Assembly: GCA_965247225.1 (NCBI GenBank)
Contig: CBDFGT010000029.1
Coordinates: 124,001-188,000, forward strand
Source: CBDFGT01 sp965247225
GTDB lineage: Bacteria; Pseudomonadota; Alphaproteobacteria; Rhizobiales; Rhizobiaceae
Direction: 5' to 3'
DNA: 64,000 nucleotides
The translations under genes were made by a program, and so were the position numbers. Each line of letters starts with the position of its first letter. The first letter of the stretch is position 1. This document shows, one piece after another, positions 35,148 through 43,259 of this stretch. A model generated the notes under the pieces. It was not told where the DNA came from, made no database searches, and saw only the letters and a list, made by a program, of their open reading frames with translations.

Positions 35148-35987
35148 ATGAAACTTGCAGGATCCAGCGCGATTGCCGCTCTTTTCCTTTCTACGCCGCT
35201 GCTGGCGGCTGATCTATACCAGCCAGATATTCCGCAGGCTCCCTATATTGAGCCTCAGGTCGTGCCTGTGGCCTCGTCCGGAGGCTGGTATCTGCGCGGG
35301 GACGGATTCTATGCCTGGAACAAGTTGCGCGGTGCCAACTATTTCCAGGGTTCAAACAGCAGCCTTGTCGATTTTACAACGAGCGGTATCAAAGATTCCT
35401 ATGGCCTTGGCGGTGGTGTCGGTTACCAGATGAACAGCATGCTGCGCGCCGACCTGACAGCAGACTACATGTTCAGTTCTGATTTCAGAGGTGCGACAAA
35501 AGGCTCTTGCGGTGCTGGCGCAGCCTGTACATCAACCGATATCGCCAAGTTTAACGCCATCAGCATCATGGCCAATGCCTATGTTGACCTTGGCACCTAT
35601 TACAGCATCACACCTTATCTCGGTGCCGGTATCGGTGGCACCCATATCAACTGGTCCAATCTCAGCAACACGTCCTGCTCCGATACCACCGGAGTCTGCG
35701 ATGCGACCGAAACGCATGACGGTCGTTCCAGCTGGCGCTTCACCTACGCACTTATGGCCGGTGCCTCTGTAGACTTGACCTGCAACCTGAAAGCCGATGT
35801 CGGTTACCGTTACCGCCATGTCGCTGCCGGCGATATGTTCGGCTACAAATCAAACGGCGGTCCTGGCTATGACAAGGGCATGGACATTCATGAAGGCCGG
35901 GTTGGTCTGCGCTATGCCTTCGGCAACAATTGCCAGCAGCCTATGGCTTATGTTCCGCCACCGGTTGAGCCCATTATTTACAAGTAA
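35148..35987 (+). CDS. Outer-membrane beta-barrel protein (Omp25/RopB-like), paralogue 1
   Basis: 279 residues from the ATG at 35148. Signal peptide (GSSAIAALFLSTPLLAA), then an eight-stranded-type barrel with alternating strands, for example GWYLRGDGFYAWN, MLRADLTADYMF and LKADVGYRYRHV. After the last strand (GRVGLRYAF) there is an unusual Cys- and Pro-rich tail ending PPPVEPIIYK, so the final residue is not the aromatic one expected for BAM recognition. A second copy with the same core lies immediately downstream. Confidence 0.85.
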   Translation: MKLAGSSAIAALFLSTPLLAADLYQPDIPQAPYIEPQVVPVASSGGWYLRGDGFYAWNKLRGANYFQGSNSSLVDFTTSGIKDSYGLGGGVGYQMNSMLRADLTADYMFSSDFRGATKGSCGAGAACTSTDIAKFNAISIMANAYVDLGTYYSITPYLGAGIGGTHINWSNLSNTSCSDTTGVCDATETHDGRSSWRFTYALMAGASVDLTCNLKADVGYRYRHVAAGDMFGYKSNGGPGYDKGMDIHEGRVGLRYAFGNNCQQPMAYVPPPVEPIIYK

Positions 35988-36022
35988 AACCATCATCTGC
36001 TTGTCAGATTGCAGCTTTTGCG

Positions 36023-36052
36023 AAAGCCGTCCTTTTTAAAGGGCGGCTTTTT
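36023..36052 (+). terminator. Rho-independent terminator after the first barrel gene
   Basis: AAAGCCGTCC and GGGCGGCTTT pair (one G-T) around TTTTTAAA and are followed by TT; it lies 36 bases past the stop. Confidence 0.75.
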
Positions 36053-36086
36053 ATCTGGCGACCGCTGCATTGGTTAATGCCTATGA

Positions 36087-36102
36087 TTAACCTCCGGTTA
36101 AG
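36087..36102 (+). promoter_or_regulatory. CtrA box upstream of the second outer-membrane barrel gene
   Basis: TTAA-CCTCCGG-TTAAG fits TTAA-N7-TTAA exactly, also readable as the inverted pair TTAACC/GGTTAA. Two more TTAA half-sites flank it at 36074 and 36118. It lies 67 bases before the ATG at 36169. Confidence 0.6.
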
Positions 36103-36168
36103 AGCTCAATGCTATGGTTAATGAAGGCTTATTGGACGGGTTTGTGGAGCGTGGAAGGGTATAGCAAC

Positions 36169-37002
36169 ATGTTGGGACGTCTGGTTTTGGCACTTGCCGT
36201 TGTTTCAGTCTCTGCAGCCTGCACTCTGGCTGCGGACCAGCTGGTTCAACCGGAAAACGATCCGCCGGAAATCCAGATCGCCAATGATGCTATTGGCCAT
36301 GGCTGGTATATGCGCGGTGACCTGAGCTACAATGCCGGGATGGACAGCGGCAAACCGTCCCTGCGGAAATTTGACGGGACGAACTATTCCAATGCCAATT
36401 TCGATACAGTCCGGTTTGCAAAGGAAGCAACCGGATCTGCGGGTCTTGGCTATCAGTTCAACGACTGGCTGCGAGCGGATTTTACCGGTGACTATTTCAC
36501 CAGCGGTCTCAGCGGTTCCTCTACATCGGCAAACCCATGTTCCGGAGCGGCTGCCGGCACGACCTGCCTTGATGAATACAAGGGCCGGTTCCAGGCGATT
36601 GGCCTGATGGCCAACGGCTACGTTGATCTTGGAACGATTTCCGGCTTCACGCCCTATGTTGGCGGTGGTCTCGGCACCTATCAGGTGTCCTGGAACAAGT
36701 TTACGGACAAGATGACCTGCGTGAATGGTGCCGGAACATGCGCCAATACCAGCATGGGCACATTCAGCAGCACGTCTGACGGAAACTGGCGCTTTGCCTA
36801 TGCGCTCATGGCCGGTGTTGCCTTTGATATCTCTCCGCAGACCAAGATTGACCTGAGCTATCGCTATTCCCGGATCGGTGCAGGTGATGTGCTGAAATTC
36901 TCCGGTGATGAAGCAAGTTCCGGTGCAACGGGTGTCAAGGCCAGCGACAACGGCATATCCCGCCATGAACTGCGGCTCGGCTTGCGGGTCAATTTCTGGT
37001 AG
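36169..37002 (+). CDS. Outer-membrane beta-barrel protein (Omp25/RopB-like), paralogue 2
   Basis: 277 residues from the ATG at 36169, which follows GAAGGG; the frame extends to 36109. Signal peptide (LVLALAVVSVSAACTLAA), then the same barrel blocks as the gene upstream: GWYMRGDLSYN, WLRADFTGDYF, MANGYVDLGT, WRFAYALMAGVAFDI and RHELRLGLRVNFW. It ends in the aromatic pair F-W, the usual BAM signal. A tandem duplication is likely. It has its own CtrA box and promoter region. Confidence 0.87.
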   Translation: MLGRLVLALAVVSVSAACTLAADQLVQPENDPPEIQIANDAIGHGWYMRGDLSYNAGMDSGKPSLRKFDGTNYSNANFDTVRFAKEATGSAGLGYQFNDWLRADFTGDYFTSGLSGSSTSANPCSGAAAGTTCLDEYKGRFQAIGLMANGYVDLGTISGFTPYVGGGLGTYQVSWNKFTDKMTCVNGAGTCANTSMGTFSSTSDGNWRFAYALMAGVAFDISPQTKIDLSYRYSRIGAGDVLKFSGDEASSGATGVKASDNGISRHELRLGLRVNFW

Positions 37003-37085
37003 GTCCAGGCCTGTGCGCCGGGCGCTGGCTGTTTTGGAAAAAAAGCGTCAATAAACAGAACAGATGCGACACTTATCGCTTGACT

Positions 37086-37160
37086 GGAGGCTTGCCGCAG
37101 ACTATTTCCTGCAGCGGGCCACCCCTCCCCAACGAGGGGCTTCTATCTGAAAGGATAGCC
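37086..37160 (+). ncRNA. Candidate serC leader RNA (alphaproteobacterial serC motif)
   Basis: Three hairpins in a row precede serC: GGC...CCGC/GCGG...GCC (37089-37120), CCCCT-N8-AGGGG (37122-37139), and CTATC-TGAAAG-GATAG (37143-37158), whose loop holds the Shine-Dalgarno AAAGG. A leader motif in front of serC is known in alphaproteobacteria; the ligand, if any, is not established. The assignment rests on position and foldability, not on a covariance search. Confidence 0.5.
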
Positions 37161-37162
37161 AC

Positions 37163-38341
37163 ATGAGCGCTATTACGACACCGGACCTGCGTCCGAAAAA
37201 TTCCCATTTTTCCTCTGGTCCCTGTGCCAAGCGTCCTGACTGGTCGCTGGATGCACTTTCCGATGCCGCCCTTGGGCGTTCGCATCGTGCCAAGCTGGGC
37301 AAGACCAAACTCAAGCTCGCCATTGAGCTGACCCGCGAAGTGCTGCAAGTGCCTGCGGATTACCGTATCGGCATTGTACCTGCTTCTGACACCGGCGCTG
37401 TTGAAATGGCCCTGTGGTCGCTTCTGGGGCCGCGCGGCGTGGACATGGTTGCCTGGGAAAGTTTCGGCTCCGGCTGGGTGTCCGATGTTGTGAAGGAATT
37501 GAAGCTGCCGGATGTTCGCAAGATTGTTGCGGATTACGGCGTTCTTCCTGATCTTGCCAAAATCGATTTTGAACGCGACGTGGTTTTCACCTGGAATGGC
37601 ACAACGTCCGGTGTTCGCGTTCCCAATGCAGATTTTATTCCCGCTGACCGTCAGGGCCTGACCATTTGCGATGCAACGTCTGCGGCCTTCGCCCAGGCGC
37701 TTGATTTTTCCAAGCTCGATGTTACCACCTTCTCCTGGCAGAAGGTTCTGGGCGGCGAAGGTGCGCATGGGATGATTATTCTGTCACCCCGGGCTGTCGA
37801 GCGGCTTGAGAGCTACAATCCGCCATGGCCTATGCCGAAGATTTTCCGCATGACCAAGGGTGGGAAGATCATCGAAGGCATTTTTGCCGGAGAAACCATC
37901 AACACGCCGTCGATGCTGTGCGTTGAGGATTATCTGGATGCGCTCAACTGGGCGAAGTCCATCGGTGGTCTGGAGGCGCTGATTGCGCGGGCTGATGCCA
38001 ATGCCGCTGTCATCCATCAATTCGTTGCCGCCAATTCCTGGATTGCCAATCTGGCTGTTGATCCGGCCACACGGTCCAACACGTCCGTTTGCCTGACCAT
38101 TGCTGACCCTGATATTCTGGCGCTGGGTGATGAAGAACAGGCGACATTTGCCAAGAATATCGTGACATTGCTGGAAAAGCAGGGTGTTGCCAAGGATATC
38201 GGCGCATACCGCGATGCGCCGACCGGCTTTCGGATATGGTGCGGTGCGACGGTGGAAACATCCGACCTTGAGGCATTGATGCCATGGCTGAACTGGGCGT
38301 TTGACGTCCAGAAAGCCGAGCTTTCCAAAGCTGCGGCCTGA
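37163..38341 (+). CDS. serC: Phosphoserine aminotransferase
   Basis: 392 residues, the long alphaproteobacterial form. It starts RPKNSHFSSGPCAKRPDW; the PLP lysine is in TTFSWQKVLGGEGAHGMI, and the substrate region is TWNGTTSGVRVPNADF. It converts 3-phosphohydroxypyruvate and glutamate to phosphoserine. serA follows after 66 bases, giving two consecutive steps of serine synthesis. Confidence 0.96.
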   Translation: MSAITTPDLRPKNSHFSSGPCAKRPDWSLDALSDAALGRSHRAKLGKTKLKLAIELTREVLQVPADYRIGIVPASDTGAVEMALWSLLGPRGVDMVAWESFGSGWVSDVVKELKLPDVRKIVADYGVLPDLAKIDFERDVVFTWNGTTSGVRVPNADFIPADRQGLTICDATSAAFAQALDFSKLDVTTFSWQKVLGGEGAHGMIILSPRAVERLESYNPPWPMPKIFRMTKGGKIIEGIFAGETINTPSMLCVEDYLDALNWAKSIGGLEALIARADANAAVIHQFVAANSWIANLAVDPATRSNTSVCLTIADPDILALGDEEQATFAKNIVTLLEKQGVAKDIGAYRDAPTGFRIWCGATVETSDLEALMPWLNWAFDVQKAELSKAAA

Positions 38342-38407
38342 TCTGCATATCCCCGCCTTCGTGGCGGGATCTCCCATCACATTTTCAAAATCTTCAAGGA
38401 GGCCATC

Positions 38408-40003
38408 ATGGCACCGCGCGTACTCGTATCTGATGAACTGTCCGAAACCGCTGTCCAGATTTTCCGCGATCGTGGCGTGGAGGTGGATTTCATGCCCGAG
38501 CTTGGCAAGGACAAGGAAAAACTGCTGGAGCTTATTCCGCATTATGACGGTCTGGCCATTCGGTCTGCCACCAAGGTGACCGAGAAGCTGATTGCCGCTG
38601 CCACAAAACTGAAAGTGGTTGGTCGCGCCGGTATCGGTGTTGACAATGTTGATATTCCGGCCGCCTCGCGTCGCGGTATCATTGTCATGAACACACCTTT
38701 CGGCAATTCCATCACAACGGCAGAGCATGCTGTTGCGATGATGTTTGCCGTTGCCCGCCAGTTGCCTGCTGCCGATACATCGACACAGGCCGGCAAGTGG
38801 GAAAAGTCCAAGTTCATGGGCGTGGAAATCACCGGCAAGACGCTTGGTGTGATTGGCTGCGGCAATATCGGTTCCATCGTTTGCCAGCGCGGTATTGGCC
38901 TCAAAATGCATGTTATCGGTTTTGATCCCTTCCTGTCCAGGGAACGTGCCGAGGAAATGGGCATTGAAAAGGTCGAGCTTGAAGAGCTTTTTGCCCGTGC
39001 CGATTTCATCACCCTGCATGTGCCCTTGACCGACAAGACCCGCAATATCATTGATGCGCGGGCGCTTGCGATGATGAAAGATGGCGTTCGCATTATCAAC
39101 TGCGCGCGCGGCGGTCTGGTGGTGGAAGCCGATCTTGCGGATGCTATCAAGTCCGGCAAGGTTGCCGGTGCCGGTTTTGATGTGTTTGAAGTCGAGCCGG
39201 CCAAGGAAAGTCCCCTGTTTGGCCTTCCCAATGTTGTGTGCACACCGCATCTGGGAGCCTCGACAACCGAGGCACAGGAAAATGTTGCCCTTCAGGTTGC
39301 CGAGCAGATGTCGGACTATCTGGTCAAGGGGGCCGTTTCCAACGCCATCAACATGCCGTCGATTACGGCCGAGGAAGCGCCACGCCTGAAGCCATTTGTG
39401 CGGCTGGCCGATTGCCTCGGTTCCTTTGTCGGCCAGGCAACGGAAAGCCCGATCAAGGAAATCGAGATTCTTTATGATGGTGCAACGGCACAGATGAATA
39501 CCAAGGCGCTGACCAGTGCGCTTCTGGCCGGCCTGATCCGCAGCCAGGTTGCCGATGTGAACATGGTCTCTGCCCCGATCATGATCAAGGAAAAGGGCAT
39601 TATCCTGTCGGAAGCCAGGCGCGACAAGACGGGTGTTTTTGACGGTTATATCCGCCTGACTGTGACAACAGACAACCAGACACGCTCCATTGCCGGAACC
39701 TGTTTTTCGGACGGCAAGCCGCGCTTCATCCAGATCAAGGGTATCAATCTGGACGCCGAAGTGGGTGCCAACATGGTCTATATTTCCAACACGGACGTTC
39801 CCGGCATGATCGGTTTCATGGGCACCACGCTGGGCGAGGCGGGTGTCAACATCGCCAATTTCCAGCTCGGTCGCGGTGAGCAGGGGGGGGATGCGATCGC
39901 GCTCCTTTATGTGGACGAGAAGCTGAAGCCGGACGTGCTGGACAGGCTGACAGCGCATCCTGCGATCCGGCACGCCAAACCGCTGGTTTTTAATGTGGAT
40001 TAA
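38408..40003 (+). CDS. serA: D-3-phosphoglycerate dehydrogenase
   Basis: 531 residues, the long type with an intervening domain and a C-terminal ACT domain. NAD-binding motif GVIGCGNIGSIV near residue 144, catalytic region INCARGGLVVEADL, and GASTTEAQENV with the catalytic His just before (CTPHLGAST). The ACT domain (SNTDVPGMIGFMGTTLGEAG) allows serine feedback. AAGGAGG precedes the ATG. Confidence 0.97.
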   Translation: MAPRVLVSDELSETAVQIFRDRGVEVDFMPELGKDKEKLLELIPHYDGLAIRSATKVTEKLIAAATKLKVVGRAGIGVDNVDIPAASRRGIIVMNTPFGNSITTAEHAVAMMFAVARQLPAADTSTQAGKWEKSKFMGVEITGKTLGVIGCGNIGSIVCQRGIGLKMHVIGFDPFLSRERAEEMGIEKVELEELFARADFITLHVPLTDKTRNIIDARALAMMKDGVRIINCARGGLVVEADLADAIKSGKVAGAGFDVFEVEPAKESPLFGLPNVVCTPHLGASTTEAQENVALQVAEQMSDYLVKGAVSNAINMPSITAEEAPRLKPFVRLADCLGSFVGQATESPIKEIEILYDGATAQMNTKALTSALLAGLIRSQVADVNMVSAPIMIKEKGIILSEARRDKTGVFDGYIRLTVTTDNQTRSIAGTCFSDGKPRFIQIKGINLDAEVGANMVYISNTDVPGMIGFMGTTLGEAGVNIANFQLGRGEQGGDAIALLYVDEKLKPDVLDRLTAHPAIRHAKPLVFNVD

Positions 40004-40004
40004 A

Positions 40005-40075
40005 GCATGTCGCGCAAAACTGTGCAGCGGTTTTGCTATAACGACATGCGTAAAAACAAAGACCTGAAACGGATT
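40005..40075. repeat. Rhizobial palindromic intergenic repeat
   Basis: GCATGTCG (40005) and CGACATGC (ending 40049) enclose a second inverted pair GCAAAAC/GTTTTGC, followed by TAAAAACAAAGACCTGAAA. I recognise this unit as a dispersed repeat of Hyphomicrobiales genomes. It begins two bases after the serA stop and may act as a terminator or RNA-stability element. Confidence 0.6.
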
Positions 40076-40217
40076 TCATTGAAAGGATTGTGGGTCCGGG
40101 TGTGCAAGCGCCCGGGCCGCATGTGGTTATCCCCTGTCTACAGAATGCAGTTGATCACGTGCGACCGTTTCTCATCTGGACACGCCGGTCATCCATGCTG
40201 GCTTTTGACATGCAAAC

Positions 40218-40258
40218 GGCCATTTGCAGCCCGCCTTTTGGGTGGGTTGCAAATGGCC
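40218..40258. repeat. Long perfect hairpin between serA and the FliJ-like gene
   Basis: GGCCATTTGCA and TGCAAATGGCC are perfectly complementary, and the enclosed GCCCGCC/GGTGGGT pairs too, giving a stem of about 18 base pairs with a TTTT loop. No T-run on either side. It sits between convergent genes and may terminate both. The rest of 40076-40324 shows nothing else. Confidence 0.6.
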
Positions 40259-40324
40259 GATTGATATAAGCCTTGCTTCAGCAGGGGTCCAAAGACCCAC
40301 AAATGTCGCCCGGCTGCGGTTGGC

Positions 40325-40675
40325 TTATGCCCGCATGCGTTGCCCCGTATCCCGCACTTCAAGAGCTGCTGCCTTTTCATGTTCGGCCTGAGCCTCTTCA
40401 AGAGCCAGCAGGGCAGCCTCTTCCTGGGATTTGAGATCACGGATGGACACAATCAGATTATCAGCGCGCTGGCGTGCCGCTTTTGCAAAGGTTGGATATG
40501 CAAAGTGATTCGGATCGCTAATGCCTGACTTCTTCTCTTCAAACGCGATTTGGGATTCGAGATCCCTGGTCATTCGTTCAAATTCAGCCATCATCATCTG
40601 AAGCTGTTTCAGCTGACGATGCTTCTCCTTGGCCTGAAATTCCTTCAGGCGTACTAGGTTCTCACGCGACTTCAT
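40325..40675 (-). CDS. FliJ-like coiled-coil protein
   Basis: 116 residues from the ATG at 40675, eight bases after GGGAG. Almost entirely coiled coil (LVRLKEFQAKEKHRQLKQLQ; DLESQIAFEEKKSGI; EEAALLALEEAQAEHEKA), in the pattern of the FliJ family of flagellar export chaperones. It is divergent from ctrA, a neighbourhood I recall from other Hyphomicrobiales. No other flagellar gene is in the window. Confidence 0.7.
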   Translation of the reverse strand: MKSRENLVRLKEFQAKEKHRQLKQLQMMMAEFERMTRDLESQIAFEEKKSGISDPNHFAYPTFAKAARQRADNLIVSIRDLKSQEEAALLALEEAQAEHEKAAALEVRDTGQRMRA

Positions 40676-40740
40676 ACGCAATACTCCCGTGATGCGAGAC
40701 CCCGGTTACTGGAATCCGGCCAGACTAACCGACCTTGTGA

Positions 40741-41110
40741 CGTCGGAAACAAAAAATTAGCACGGCATTAACAAAAACCTGCCGATGTTAACTCTTCGTT
40801 TACTGGCATCGTTAATTATAGAGACGATCATTTAAGGGTCGGTAAACGTCCAAAAAGAAAATCTGATTGGGCAATGATTGAGTCGAATGAATCGGATAGC
40901 GGGGAATCTTAAAGTTGTAATTTAAGATTTCTATCTGAAATTATCTATAAAAATCATGGGCGTAGAAAAAATGTTTAATATTTCTGATAGTGCTTGCCAG
41001 AGTGAATCAGAATTTGTTAACCATTTCATGGCAACCTCCAAATCAGGCAACGACTGGAACCGTATCGCGTAAAAGGGGCCAAGACGACCTTCAAGGCGGC
41101 GGTAAAGGGG
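40741..41110 (+). promoter_or_regulatory. ctrA promoter region with CtrA half-sites and clustered GANTC sites
   Basis: CtrA-like sites: TTAA-CTCTTCG-TTTAC (40788), TTAA-GGGTCGG-TAAAC (40832) and a half-site TTAACCAT (41017). GANTC (CcrM methylation) sites: 40880, 40889, 40904 and 41004. An inverted repeat CTTAAA-N7-TTTAAG is at 40908-40926. This is A/T-rich and more than 400 bases long, as expected for an autoregulated, methylation-sensitive ctrA promoter. The FliJ-like promoter must also lie at its left end. Confidence 0.55.
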
Positions 41111-41116
41111 AAAAAT

Positions 41117-41818
41117 ATGCGGGTACTATTAATCGAAGACGACAGCGCAACAGCGCAGAGCATCGAATTGATGCTCAAGTCGGAGAGTTTCAATGTCTAC
41201 ACAACCGACCTTGGCGAAGAAGGCGTCGATCTGGGCAAGCTGTATGATTATGATATCATCCTCCTGGACCTGAATTTGCCGGACATGTCGGGTTATGAGG
41301 TTCTGCGCACATTGCGTCTTTCCAAGGTGAAGACGCCGATCCTTATCCTGTCAGGCATGGCCGGAATTGAAGACAAGGTCCGTGGCCTTGGTTTTGGTGC
41401 CGATGACTATATGACCAAGCCATTCCACAAGGATGAGCTGGTTGCACGCATTCACGCCATTGTGCGTCGCTCAAAGGGTCATGCACAGTCTGTTATTGCC
41501 ACTGGTGAGCTGATTGTAAATCTGGATGCCAAGACTGTCGAAGTAGGCGGACAGCGCGTTCACCTGACCGGCAAGGAATACCAGATGCTGGAGCTGCTGT
41601 CCTTGCGCAAGGGTACAACACTGACCAAGGAAATGTTCCTCAACCATCTTTACGGTGGCATGGACGAGCCCGAACTGAAAATTATCGACGTATTTATCTG
41701 CAAGCTGCGCAAGAAACTCGCCAATGCGGCTGGCGGTGCCAACTATATTGAGACTGTCTGGGGTCGCGGCTATGTTCTGCGTGAACCGGATGGAAGTGAA
41801 ATGCTTGAGATCGCCTGA
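41117..41818 (+). CDS. ctrA: Cell-cycle response regulator CtrA
   Basis: 233 residues. Receiver: acidic residues EDD at 7-9, phospho-acceptor Asp51 (ILLDLNLPDMSGYE) and Lys in MTKPFHKDEL. OmpR-type winged helix with the nearly invariant CtrA recognition segment (EPELKIIDVFICKLRKKL). CtrA is the essential master regulator that represses replication start and drives division, envelope and motility genes. Its phosphorylation comes from CckA through ChpT, whose gene is 700 bases away. Confidence 0.98.
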   Translation: MRVLLIEDDSATAQSIELMLKSESFNVYTTDLGEEGVDLGKLYDYDIILLDLNLPDMSGYEVLRTLRLSKVKTPILILSGMAGIEDKVRGLGFGADDYMTKPFHKDELVARIHAIVRRSKGHAQSVIATGELIVNLDAKTVEVGGQRVHLTGKEYQMLELLSLRKGTTLTKEMFLNHLYGGMDEPELKIIDVFICKLRKKLANAAGGANYIETVWGRGYVLREPDGSEMLEIA

Positions 41819-41862
41819 GAGCGATTGATTGTCCTGATACCCTTGCCTGATATTGCATTGAG

Positions 41863-41887
41863 CCCGCTGGTTTTCAGCGGGTTTTTT
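41863..41887 (+). terminator. Rho-independent terminator after ctrA
   Basis: CCCGCTG-GTTTT-CAGCGGG followed by six Ts, 45 bases past the ctrA stop. Confidence 0.85.
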
Positions 41888-41925
41888 GTTGTTTCTGAGG
41901 ACTCGCATGCATTCCAGGCACAAAA

Positions 41926-41956
41926 AAGCCGGGTTTTCTGACAGAAAACCCGGCTT
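41926..41956 (-). terminator. Rho-independent terminator for the leftward response-regulator gene
   Basis: AAGCCGGGTTTTC-TGACA-GAAAACCCGGCTT is a perfect 13-base-pair stem; read leftward it is followed by TTTTG. Confidence 0.85.
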
Positions 41957-41978
41957 CTGGAAAGGCAACCGTCCGGTA

Positions 41979-42341
41979 TCAGGCGGCAATCGACAGATTG
42001 CTGAATACGGATGTCAGGATCTTGCGGTCGAATGGCTTCAACAGGAAATCATCAGCGCCTGCGCGTTTTCCCTGCATCATGCGTTTCAGATCAGCCTCGA
42101 CGACCGAGTAGTAAATCCGGGATGATTTGCCATTGGGGAGCCTGCGGATATTGGCGATCAGTTCCAGCGCACCATCCATGGCGGAATCGACAATCAGGAC
42201 GTCGGGCAGCTCGCCTTCGCAGCGCACAAGCGCCTCCAGTGTATTTCCCGCTTCTGACACGTGATAGCCCATGCCTGACAGAATACGCTTGGCGACTTTC
42301 CGGACGACTTCATACTCTTCCACAATCATCAAATGCTTCAT
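41979..42341 (-). CDS. Single-domain response regulator with an altered acidic pocket
   Basis: 120 residues from the ATG at 42341, six bases after GGAG. A stand-alone receiver: phospho-acceptor Asp52 (VLIVDSAMDGALEL), Ser79 at the switch Thr/Ser position and Lys102 in LLKPFDRKIL. The magnesium-binding acidic pair is Glu8-Glu9 instead of Asp-Asp. It lies between ctrA and chpT and runs toward ctrA, so a role in the CtrA phosphorelay (as for DivK or CpdR) is plausible but unproved. It is neither DivK nor CpdR by sequence. Confidence 0.8.
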   Translation of the reverse strand: MKHLMIVEEYEVVRKVAKRILSGMGYHVSEAGNTLEALVRCEGELPDVLIVDSAMDGALELIANIRRLPNGKSSRIYYSVVEADLKRMMQGKRAGADDFLLKPFDRKILTSVFSNLSIAA

Positions 42342-42491
42342 CTTGGGCTCCATTCCGTGCAAGCTTATGGCTACAGGCAGTCTTCAGTGTATGGAATAGT
42401 GAACAACAAATCGTTAGCAGGTGTGGTTAACGCCGGATTTTTACAGAGTGGCAGACATTTGCGTATCTTCCCCGGGTTGCCGAAGCCTGTC

Positions 42492-43139
42492 TCAGGCATT
42501 GTCCATTTCTGCAATGAATACGATCTCTTCCGCAGATACGCTGGTGGAGAGTTTCATTCCGGCCTCTTCCGCCATCAGTACAGTGTAGTAAGGCTGAATG
42601 CTGTGTGCATCGATGGCTTCCTCGACAACGCGGTCGCATATTTCCGCATATTTGGGCGGAACGCGCAGCATCTTGCCTTTTGTGGTAAGGAGAAATCTGG
42701 TTTCAAATTCAGGATTTTCCAGCACGACATCGATCGAGCCGCCCCGGGGGATGGAACTGTAGGCGACCAGGAAAAGGTTCAGCAGAAGCTTGACCTTGTT
42801 TTTCGCGATGATCACGCGCGGCCCTGACCATGAAACAACAGCCTTGTTGTCCGCAGTGGCGAAATCCCTGGCAGCCTTTTCTGCCTCACCCGTATCAATG
42901 GATGCGCCAACCGAACCGGAGGCGCCAAAGGCCAGCCGGGCGAATTTCAGTCTGACCGAGGCGTTCAGGGCGCTGGTGCGGATCAGGTCCATGGCATCGC
43001 TGTCCGAACCACCTTCATCGAGCAGTTCCAGACCGTTATTGATTGCTCCGACAGGTGAGATAATGTCATGGCAGACCCTGCTGCACAGCAGCGACGCCAG
43101 GTCCGGGCCTGACAGCGTGAGGTTGGGGTTCTTCGCCAT
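42492..43139 (-). CDS. chpT: Histidine phosphotransferase ChpT
   Basis: 215 residues: a dimerisation helix with the phospho-accepting His24 (RVCHDIISPVGAINNGLELL) and a degenerate kinase-like fold without an ATP site. ChpT passes phosphate from CckA to CtrA and CpdR. A CtrA-like site lies about 105 bases upstream, suggesting feedback. The location near ctrA and the EipA-like gene agrees with the Brucella arrangement as I remember it. Confidence 0.93.
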   Translation of the reverse strand: MAKNPNLTLSGPDLASLLCSRVCHDIISPVGAINNGLELLDEGGSDSDAMDLIRTSALNASVRLKFARLAFGASGSVGASIDTGEAEKAARDFATADNKAVVSWSGPRVIIAKNKVKLLLNLFLVAYSSIPRGGSIDVVLENPEFETRFLLTTKGKMLRVPPKYAEICDRVVEEAIDAHSIQPYYTVLMAEEAGMKLSTSVSAEEIVFIAEMDNA

Positions 43140-43242
43140 AATAAACTCCTATTGGATATGCAATGTCATCCGGATTGCTGTTCGTAACCATCAATGGTGC
43201 CAACACATGTCCATGTGCCGGGCCTATTAAGACTACACATGT

Positions 43243-43259
43243 GGTAAACCGATTATTAA
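43243..43259 (-). promoter_or_regulatory. CtrA-like site between chpT and the EipA-like gene
   Basis: Read leftward: TTAA-TAATCGG-TTTACC, one base off TTAA-N7-TTAACC. It lies in the divergent region 43140-43397 and could serve chpT, the EipA-like gene or both. Confidence 0.45.

Noticed and set aside
37784..39973. Leftward 729-codon open frame
   Set aside because: Antisense shadow of serC and serA, produced by their codon bias; composition is His/Gly/Asn-rich, as typical of such shadows.
41006..41024. Full CtrA box at the TTAACCAT near the ctrA start
   Set aside because: The partner TTAA eleven bases upstream is missing (ATCA there), so only a half-site can be claimed.
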